Below, piece after piece: positions 1 through 6,351 of a stretch of 10,632 nt of DNA. Both the position numbers and the translations under genes were made by a program. The notes under the pieces were generated by a model that ran no database searches, was not told the origin of the DNA, and saw only the letters and a list, made by a program, of their open reading frames with translations. Position 1 is the first letter of the stretch; each line of letters begins with the position of its first letter. The stretch is from an uncultured Prevotellaceae bacterium (GTDB lineage Bacteria > Bacteroidota > Bacteroidia > Bacteroidales > Bacteroidaceae): contig CAMHPM010000031.1 in assembly GCA_946187025.1 (NCBI GenBank), forward strand, positions 1-10,632, written 5' to 3'.

Positions 1-1575
1 AGTGCCTGGCCGTTCGCGCCAGTAGTCGTACCAGCGTCGCACAAGTTCGACCACGAATTCATCTTGGTTGTGATTGTAGGCATTTGCCGGCTGACCCTTA
101 TGGAGCGGCCCTTCGCCCTCGGGATGGTAGGGGTAGGAATAGGAGTCCCAGTTCTTGCGCAGACCTTCGTCGCGGCAGTACTCCATGGCCCACATAGGGT
201 GTTTGGCACTCTTGTTGATATAGAGCATCTCGCCTCCGTATTCCGACTCGTTGATGTCGAGCATCTCGCGCGAGCCGACAGCACGTCCGCCATGAGGGTC
301 GTACTGGTCGCGTATGGCTTTCAGTTCCATCACATGCTCGCGACTAATCGACTCGTTGCCACCCTCGTAGAATATGATTGAGGGGTTGTTGCGGTTGTAG
401 ATGATGGCATCGCGCATCACCTCGGTGCGCTGCCGCCAGCGGTCGCCTTCCACATCTTTCTCGCTGTCGCCTGCCGGCATGGCCTGCATCAGTCCCACAC
501 GGTCGCACGACTCGATGTCTTGTTTCCACGGTGTGATGTGCATCCAGCGCACGGTATTGGCTCCGCTCTCGACCATGAGGCGGTTGGAATAGTCGCTGAG
601 CCAGGCGGGAACGCTGATTCCGACGGCCGGCCACTCGTTGCTGGTGCGCTGTGCATAGCCTTTCACTTGTATGACACGGTCGTTGAGCCACACCATGCCC
701 TGACCGAAGCGTGTGGTGCGGAAGCCGGTGCGGGTCACTACCTGGTCGAGGTTCTTGCCGCGCGAGTCGATGATGGCGGTAGTGATGTCGTAGAGGTTGC
801 CCTTGCCCACCGACCACCAACGCACGTCGGAGAGGTTGAATTGTGTTTTCAGTACACGTGTCTCGCCTGGCTGCAGGGTGGCGGATGCCGACTCGGCCGA
901 TGTGTCCTCGGTCTGTGCCTTAAGGCGGATGTCTTGCGGCTTGCCACTCTCGTTGCGCACCTCGGTCTCAACACCTATAGTGGCTGTATGGGCCGATATG
1001 TCGGCATGAAGCAGATAGACGTAGGTGCCGGTGGTTTGCAGGTTGGAATAGAGCGGCAGTGTCTGATACACCTCGCCCGTGATGTGAAGCCACACGTTTT
1101 TCGAAATGCCGCCATAGTTGACGTTGAAGTTGCGGTCGTTCCATTGGTATTTGCTGTTCGACGACCGTTCGCGATAGTCCCAGTCGTTGTCGGTCTTCAC
1201 CTCTATCTTGTTCTTGCCTTTATGGACAAATGGTGTGAGGTCGAAACCGAATGCCATGACTCCGTTCTCGCTTATGCCCACGAGCTGACCGTTGACATAC
1301 ACATCGGCTGCCTGACGTACACCCTCGAACTCGATAAAGACTTTCTTTCCTTTGAGGCTTGGCAGGGTGAAGTCCTTGCGATACCACACCACGGAATCGG
1401 GCAACTGCTCGATCGACACACGGAATGCATAGTCTTCGTTCCATGCGCGGGGCAGTGTGACCAGTTCGGCCGATGATCCGATGGTCCACCCCTGGTTGAA
1501 GTTTATCTTGCGTTGGGCCTGTATTGCCACTGCTACCATCAGGACTACAATGGCCAAAACAATTCGTCTGTTCAT
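1..1575 (-). CDS. Secreted glycoside hydrolase family 2 enzyme (beta-galactosidase-like), 3' end outside window
   Basis: The frame is open from the ATG at 1575 to the left edge: 525 codons with no stop, so the C-terminus is missing. Residues 1-20 are a type I signal peptide with cleavage after A20 (AIQA/QRK). Residues 25-165 form the GH2 sugar-binding jelly roll (FEGVRQAADVYVNGQLVG), 170-285 an Ig-like sandwich, and 290 onward the TIM barrel, opening with VIQVKGYAQRTSNEW. The general acid/base is probably E408 in YEGGNES. E465 in MWAMEYCRDEG is the likely nucleophile; both are inferred from motif position. GH2 covers galactosidases, glucuronidases and mannosidases, and the exact substrate cannot be read here. 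Next to a rhamnogalacturonan lyase, removal of galactose or another sugar from RG-I side chains or lyase products is the best inference. It lies 167 nt downstream of the lyase on the same strand and is probably co-transcribed with it. A periplasmic or surface location follows from the signal peptide. Confidence 0.9.
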   Translation of the reverse strand, partial: MNRRIVLAIVVLMVAVAIQAQRKINFNQGWTIGSSAELVTLPRAWNEDYAFRVSIEQLPDSVVWYRKDFTLPSLKGKKVFIEFEGVRQAADVYVNGQLVGISENGVMAFGFDLTPFVHKGKNKIEVKTDNDWDYRERSSNSKYQWNDRNFNVNYGGISKNVWLHITGEVYQTLPLYSNLQTTGTYVYLLHADISAHTATIGVETEVRNESGKPQDIRLKAQTEDTSAESASATLQPGETRVLKTQFNLSDVRWWSVGKGNLYDITTAIIDSRGKNLDQVVTRTGFRTTRFGQGMVWLNDRVIQVKGYAQRTSNEWPAVGISVPAWLSDYSNRLMVESGANTVRWMHITPWKQDIESCDRVGLMQAMPAGDSEKDVEGDRWRQRTEVMRDAIIYNRNNPSIIFYEGGNESISREHVMELKAIRDQYDPHGGRAVGSREMLDINESEYGGEMLYINKSAKHPMWAMEYCRDEGLRKNWDSYSYPYHPEGEGPLHKGQPANAYNHNQDEFVVELVRRWYDYWRERPGT

Positions 1576-1742
1576 ATTGAGGTTTTGAGGTTTTAAGTTT
1601 TTGAGGTTTTGAGTTCTTGAGTTCGTAAGGTTTTGAGGTTTTAAGTTTATAAGTTTTTGAGTTCTTAAGTTCTTTAGTTTACGAGTTGTTGAGTGCATAC
1701 GAACTCAAAAACTTAAAAACTCAAAAACTTACAAACTTATCC
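1576..1742. repeat. 8-bp tandem array (14 copies) ending in an inverted block
   Basis: This gap between lyase stop and GH2 start is almost wholly repetitive. After a partial unit, fourteen consecutive 8-mers fill 1583-1694 with plus-strand consensus TTTTRAGK (for example TTTTGAGG, TTTTAAGT, TTTTGAGT). After a 6-nt break, 1701-1740 holds five units of the same motif on the opposite strand. Arms 1643-1680 and 1701-1738 match at 33 of 38 positions around a 20-nt loop. Read as minus-strand RNA, three of the five mismatches become G-U pairs. The array directly abuts the GH2 start codon, so the GH2 leader is A-rich (ACTTAAAA/ACTCAAAA units). I recall similar low-complexity arrays between genes in Prevotella-like genomes. 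Whether this one is regulatory or neutral is open. Confidence 0.9.
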
Positions 1743-4700
1743 TTACTTCACCAATATCCGATGTCCGTCCTGAATATACAGTCCGCTTGCAGGTTTCTCT
1801 ACCTTCCGTCCGGTAAGGTCGTATATGTCTTTACCTTGCCGGGGGTCGGCATCGATAAAAGAGACAGCATCTGCATCGGCCACGATAGAGATGACGCCAT
1901 CGGATGCCAGTCGGCTCCAATCCCACTTATAGCCTTCGAGTGGTACTTCAGGCACAAACGTAGGCGTACCGCTGAGACTTATCTCGCCTGTACCCACAAA
2001 TATCTTGAGGTCTTCACCGGCCTGCCATTCGCCACTCAGGCGCTCCATGACGAACTTCGGACTGCTGAGAGTGATGCGACCGGCAACAGTGTATGTGTCA
2101 ACACGGCTCGATGTGGTGCCGCGTCCACGCACCCTGATTTTACCACCTGCATTGACTCGCAGGGTGTTGTTGAGTGTGATGTTTCCAGTTATGATAGTGC
2201 TTTTGCTGGCTGCAATCATGCCGCCACCCATGACCACCACAGGTCCTGTCTGACCTGCGCCGAGCAATGTGCCGCCGCTGCGAACGGTGATGGTGCCTGT
2301 CGTGGTTGATGCTGCTGTGTTCTCCACATCGACTTCGCCTGCATAGATATTGATAGGAGCAGCACTGGCTCCGGTGAGTGTCATGCGTCCGGCGCCGTAT
2401 TTGTTGACCGTGATGCCCGAACCTAAGATTCCGGCAAAGGAGAAATCGGTTCCCAAATAGCCTATATTCCACGTACCGGCTGCAATCGAAGCCTCGGCAT
2501 TGGTGCCTTCGAGTGCGCCGAGCGAGTGTGTGCCGTTGTTGTTATACACATAGTTGTTGCCGCTCAGGCGCAGTGTTCCCTTTTGCATGTTCAGGGCCGA
2601 CGACATGCGCAACTCGCCGCTCGTGACCTCAATCACTCCTTCGAAGTTGGTGGCCGTAGGGCCGAAATCGCCACGCACGTATGGGAAGCTGATCTTCATA
2701 GTTCCCTTACCGGTGAGGGTTGGTGTGACACGACAACGCTGGCCTCCATGCACCGTGAGGGTCTTACCCTCCTCTATCTCTATCTGATTCTGAAGAGACG
2801 GGATAGCACTTGTGGTGTTGTTGTTGAATACCACTATCGAAGTGTTGCCACTTACCAGGATGCGCGACGTGGCTGTGCCGAACGTGGTGTTCCACGTACC
2901 CATTGCCAGCGTACCGGCCTTGAGTATCGTTCCGCCCGTGTAGGTGTTTGCTCCGCCGTATGTGAGGTTGAGCTGACCGCTTCCGGTCTTCACCAATGTG
3001 CCGCGTCCGCTGATTACGCCCTTCAGTGCAGTAGTGCCCTTTGGTATATCGATGGTTGCAGTGTCGGTGAGTTGCAATGGTCGGTTGGTTGCTGCATTTG
3101 AGTTGTTGACACTGAAACGTGCCTTGCCAATCCGCCAGTTGCCTGCCGTAGCTGCTGCCGCACCCATAGGGCTGGCGATGCCTCCATCGGCCAGATCGCT
3201 CACAACCACTGGTCCGCTGTTTATAACGGTAGGACCTGTGTAGTCGCTCTTGGTCGTGTTGAGGGTTACGGTTCCCTGTCCGTTGAACGTGAGGCCTCCA
3301 TTGCCGGAGAAACCTCCGTCGCCTGCAAAGGTGTATGCCTTGGTGTTGTTGGTGAACGTGACGCCCGATGTCGGCATAAGTGTGCTAATCGTGATGTTGG
3401 TGTTTGCTGCATCGTCGCCAAACTCCACCTTGTCGTTTGCAACAAATTCGGTAGTGGCGGCATCAATAGCAAAGTTTGCCGTCTGGTAATCCCACTGGTT
3501 GTTGGTCTGTCCCGTCCATGCCACATGGTCGTTTGGCTCGCGTTGCGAATTGATGACGAGCCACAAGGCACCGTCTTCAGCTACGATATTATATGACAAA
3601 CCGGTGAGTCCGCGCACAGAGCATTTGTCGGCTGAGCCGGTGAATGTGCCTGCATATTCAATCAGTTTGTAGCGTCCGGCTTCTGGTTTTTCATATCCGA
3701 TGGTGAAGACAAGAGAGCCAGTGAGGCGCAGGTTGCCGTCGGTGTGTATGTAGTCGTCGGGGGTGCTGAGTTCGACAAACACCCGCTTGTCGATGCTGAG
3801 CCCTTTCTTCATGGTCATGACTCCTGTCGGCATGAGTCGGCAGCCTTCGTAGTTGAGTGCTCCCTCGAAGATGATTGTGTCTTCAAGTGTCACGTTTCCT
3901 GCCAGTGTTCCACGTGCACGAAGCTGAAGCTTGCTGCTTATTGTCGAACTGGACTCGATGGTTCCTTCCGAGATGTAGAGCGTTCCGGCAGTGGTGACGG
4001 GTACACCGAGGTTTACGGTTCCCTGCTGACTCTTCCAGATATCACCTTCGCCACCGAACGCACCTGCTCCGCTCACCGCGATTGTCTGTCCCTTCACCGG
4101 CATCATATACATGGTGGCAGGCTTTATTTGTGTAGCAAGGGTGATGTTGCTGTCGGTATAGAGGTCGTAGAGGAGTGATTTGCCGTCCTGATAGTCCACC
4201 TTGCTCGCGCGCATATAATCATAATAGGTGTCGGTCGAACGCTGCACGAGGTCGGCCACCATGACTGGCGGCAGTTGTGGCCGTGGCATGTCGTAACCGA
4301 GATAGAATCCGGGATTAGGACTTTGATAGTAGCCACGTGTTGTGCAGTCGCCACGGTAGTGAGGGTCTTCCATGAGGCAGTAGATTCGGTTTTCGGTGGT
4401 TGGGTAATCGGTCGTGACACCTGTGAAGCCTACAATCACACCATCTTCTTTGTGAAGAAGGATGAGTTCTTCGCGCCAGTCGCCGATGATGTCGCCCCAG
4501 AATGCGGCACGTGCAGCATAAACAGTGGTGTAGCGGTATCCGCTGATTTTAGCGAATTCCACTTCGCGTCCCTTGAAGAAATCCTGAACATACACATTGT
4601 AGTGGCTGTCGCTGGTTCTTACTGTCTCGCGATCGAGGTCGGTATCCCACCATATACCTTCGGTCGGCCACTGGTTTTCGTAGTCGGGTATGAGGTCGCC

Positions 4701-6134
4701 TTTTGCATCATACACACTGCTGTTCATCGTTGACCACATCTCCCAGCCAAGGTGTTTGGAGTCGATATCGATACATTCGCCGCGCCCCACGTCGCCTGTG
4801 CCCGAGAGGTACCATTTCTTTATAGTCTTTCCGTTGGCTGCTTCGTAGAGTATCTGTCCGAGCATGTCGCCTGCATACTGCTGAATGGCAAATGTCTCGA
4901 GGCCTGGCAGTTCGGGGTCGATGTCGGTGGTGCGGAAGCGGTCGCCGTGTGATATGCCTGTGTTGAACAATGTCTTGCCGTTGTTGTTCATGGTATATCC
5001 GCCCACAATCATCTCGTCGCACCCGTCGCCATCTACGTCGCCGATGCGGATTTGGTGGAATGCAGGGCCGCCGGTCGGTTCGTTGAACAGCTCAGTCAGC
5101 TTGCCTGCCATTCCTGTCGAGAAGTCGTAGGCCACTCCCAGGTTATAATAATGGTGGTCGCCACCGCTTCCGCGCATGTGCCACTCCATCACTACGGCCG
5201 GGTGGATGCCGTCGAAACAGAACACACCCATGTGGCCCACGTGCTTGTTGTATTCGTCGCCCATGAGCGAGGAGCGGTTGGTGCGGTTGTAGTGTTGGTT
5301 ATATGACTGCTCGATATATGCCTTTTCGCGGCCTGTCAATCCGTCGATCACACTGATGTAGCGCGGTGCGTTGCGGGTTCCCTGGGTTTCGTAGTCGATG
5401 ATTCCATCGCCATCGGTGTCGCCTGTCGTCTTGCCTCCTACATAAAGGCCGAACTTGCGTGCATCGGCATCCCAGAACTGAGTGCCGTCAGAGCTTTGTA
5501 TCACCACGTCGCCAAGTCCGTCGCAGTCCATGTCGGCCACGGTTATCATGTCGTCTTGTCCTGTACAGCTGAGTTCGTTGGGACCCAGCTTCACCGTCCA
5601 CAGGTGCTTTCCGCTTGCAAGATACCCCTCCACATAGCAGTCGAGGCCATTGGTGTTCGACTTGCGGTTAACCACATAGTCGTATTCGCCGTCGCCATCG
5701 AGGTCGATAGGCCACACGAAGGCAGTGTTGAAGTCGGCCGAACGGAGCGGCGAGCCTCCTTCTTCGAAGTTGACGCTCACGAAGATGTTGCGCATGTCGT
5801 ACGACTTCACATCGAACGCCTGACTTGGTTCCGACTCACGTCCCTGCTGGTCGATGAGTGTCACACTCACCTTCGACCCCACAGGAACTACCGTACTGGT
5901 GGTTTGCCAGTTGGTGTTGCGCAGTGGCGAGGCATTCACTTTCCTGCCATTTACATATACATTGTAGGTTGCTCCCTCCGGTTCTTGTGCCAGGCGTCGC
6001 CATGTCACTGTTGAGTTTCCTCCGTTTTGAGCAACTACCACTCCGCGTCCGAGCGGTTGCTGGATGCGCTGTGCCCATGTGCTGACACTCATCGTCAGTG
6101 TCAGCACAGTCGTCATAATGATTCGTTTCGTCAT
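1743..6134 (-). CDS. Secreted rhamnogalacturonan endolyase, PL11 family, fused to beta-strand repeat region and sorting-like tail (1463 aa)
   Basis: PL11 enzymes cleave the rhamnose-galacturonate backbone of rhamnogalacturonan I by beta-elimination, using calcium. Residues 1-21 are a signal peptide (cut TWA/QRI). Residues 22 to about 625 match PL11: the opening QQPLGRGVVVAQNGGN and TWRRL, DxDGDG-type calcium loops at 144-152, 201-209, 239-247 and 366-374, the WGDIIGDWREELILL block (546-560), and SPNPGFYLG (605-613) near the domain end. Family members are about 600 residues, so over 800 are extra. Residues 660-1400 look like a beta-solenoid with autotransporter-associated strand repeats (GRGTLVKTGSGQLNLTYGG at 1043-1061, then NTYTGGTILKAGTLAMG). 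The last 30 residues (IYDLTGRKV, GLYI, GHRILVK) resemble C-terminal signals of the type IX kind. The frame stays open to 6305, but the start at 6134 fits the signal peptide and the promoter at 6210. It is first in an operon with the GH2 gene. Confidence 0.92.
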   Translation of the reverse strand: MTKRIIMTTVLTLTMSVSTWAQRIQQPLGRGVVVAQNGGNSTVTWRRLAQEPEGATYNVYVNGRKVNASPLRNTNWQTTSTVVPVGSKVSVTLIDQQGRESEPSQAFDVKSYDMRNIFVSVNFEEGGSPLRSADFNTAFVWPIDLDGDGEYDYVVNRKSNTNGLDCYVEGYLASGKHLWTVKLGPNELSCTGQDDMITVADMDCDGLGDVVIQSSDGTQFWDADARKFGLYVGGKTTGDTDGDGIIDYETQGTRNAPRYISVIDGLTGREKAYIEQSYNQHYNRTNRSSLMGDEYNKHVGHMGVFCFDGIHPAVVMEWHMRGSGGDHHYYNLGVAYDFSTGMAGKLTELFNEPTGGPAFHQIRIGDVDGDGCDEMIVGGYTMNNNGKTLFNTGISHGDRFRTTDIDPELPGLETFAIQQYAGDMLGQILYEAANGKTIKKWYLSGTGDVGRGECIDIDSKHLGWEMWSTMNSSVYDAKGDLIPDYENQWPTEGIWWDTDLDRETVRTSDSHYNVYVQDFFKGREVEFAKISGYRYTTVYAARAAFWGDIIGDWREELILLHKEDGVIVGFTGVTTDYPTTENRIYCLMEDPHYRGDCTTRGYYQSPNPGFYLGYDMPRPQLPPVMVADLVQRSTDTYYDYMRASKVDYQDGKSLLYDLYTDSNITLATQIKPATMYMMPVKGQTIAVSGAGAFGGEGDIWKSQQGTVNLGVPVTTAGTLYISEGTIESSSTISSKLQLRARGTLAGNVTLEDTIIFEGALNYEGCRLMPTGVMTMKKGLSIDKRVFVELSTPDDYIHTDGNLRLTGSLVFTIGYEKPEAGRYKLIEYAGTFTGSADKCSVRGLTGLSYNIVAEDGALWLVINSQREPNDHVAWTGQTNNQWDYQTANFAIDAATTEFVANDKVEFGDDAANTNITISTLMPTSGVTFTNNTKAYTFAGDGGFSGNGGLTFNGQGTVTLNTTKSDYTGPTVINSGPVVVSDLADGGIASPMGAAAATAGNWRIGKARFSVNNSNAATNRPLQLTDTATIDIPKGTTALKGVISGRGTLVKTGSGQLNLTYGGANTYTGGTILKAGTLAMGTWNTTFGTATSRILVSGNTSIVVFNNNTTSAIPSLQNQIEIEEGKTLTVHGGQRCRVTPTLTGKGTMKISFPYVRGDFGPTATNFEGVIEVTSGELRMSSALNMQKGTLRLSGNNYVYNNNGTHSLGALEGTNAEASIAAGTWNIGYLGTDFSFAGILGSGITVNKYGAGRMTLTGASAAPINIYAGEVDVENTAASTTTGTITVRSGGTLLGAGQTGPVVVMGGGMIAASKSTIITGNITLNNTLRVNAGGKIRVRGRGTTSSRVDTYTVAGRITLSSPKFVMERLSGEWQAGEDLKIFVGTGEISLSGTPTFVPEVPLEGYKWDWSRLASDGVISIVADADAVSFIDADPRQGKDIYDLTGRKVEKPASGLYIQDGHRILVK

Positions 6135-6209
6135 ATATCTGGTGTTAGTTAATGTGATTTGTTTTTTTAAAAAGTCGTGTAAAAGGAGTGTCGTATCTGT
6201 TTCCGGTTG

Positions 6210-6217
6210 CAAAGTTA
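6210..6217 (-). promoter_or_regulatory. Candidate -7 promoter box for the lyase operon
   Basis: The minus strand reads TAACTTTG here, a full match to the Bacteroidota -7 consensus TAnnTTTG. Transcription would start near 6205 and give a leader of about 70 nt before the lyase ATG at 6134. No TTTG is seen about 20 nt upstream, which suits a promoter that depends on an activator. Confidence 0.5.
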
Positions 6218-6258
6218 CGACAATAAAACAGATGTAATATATATATTGAATTCGAAAA

Positions 6259-6302
6259 ATATGGACTTTTGTACGAAAATATATATGGACAGAAGTACAA
6301 AA
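6259..6302. promoter_or_regulatory. Candidate operator: two direct repeats, 24-bp period
   Basis: Two copies of ATATGGACnnnnGTACnAAA start at 6259 and 6283. All fifteen specified positions are identical in both copies, within otherwise AT-rich DNA. They lie about 55-97 bp upstream of the predicted lyase start site and a similar distance upstream of the regulator start, in the region between the two outward promoter boxes. AraC-family proteins typically bind two direct half-sites of this size about two helical turns apart. The inference is that this is the site of the adjacent regulator, activating the lyase operon and possibly controlling itself. Confidence 0.55.
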
Positions 6303-6339
6303 CATGGCAAATGATAGCAGAAAAGTGGGATGAAATGGT

Positions 6340-6347
6340 TAAATTTG
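6340..6347 (+). promoter_or_regulatory. Candidate -7 promoter box for the membrane regulator
   Basis: TAAATTTG matches TAnnTTTG and ends only 4 nt before the ATG at 6352. Transcription would begin at or within a few bases of the start codon, implying a leaderless or nearly leaderless mRNA. No -33 TTTG is visible at the right distance (near 6317-6321), so the box could be coincidental in AT-rich DNA. Confidence 0.35.
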
Positions 6348-6351
6348 CAGC

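Noticed and set aside
520..1476. Long open frame of 318 codons on the plus strand
   Set aside because: It lies entirely antisense to the GH2 gene, whose 525-codon frame carries clear family motifs. The plus frame shows no domain, signal or promoter and is a by-product of GH2 codon use.
1732..1739. TAAGTTTG on the minus strand as a -7 box for the GH2 gene
   Set aside because: It falls inside the repeat array, where such strings are expected by chance, and has no -33 partner. Co-transcription with the lyase is simpler.
6135..6305. Upstream extension of the lyase frame to an ATG at 6305 (57 extra residues)
   Set aside because: The extension would cover the promoter box at 6210 and the direct repeats, and would bury a good signal peptide that starts at 6134.
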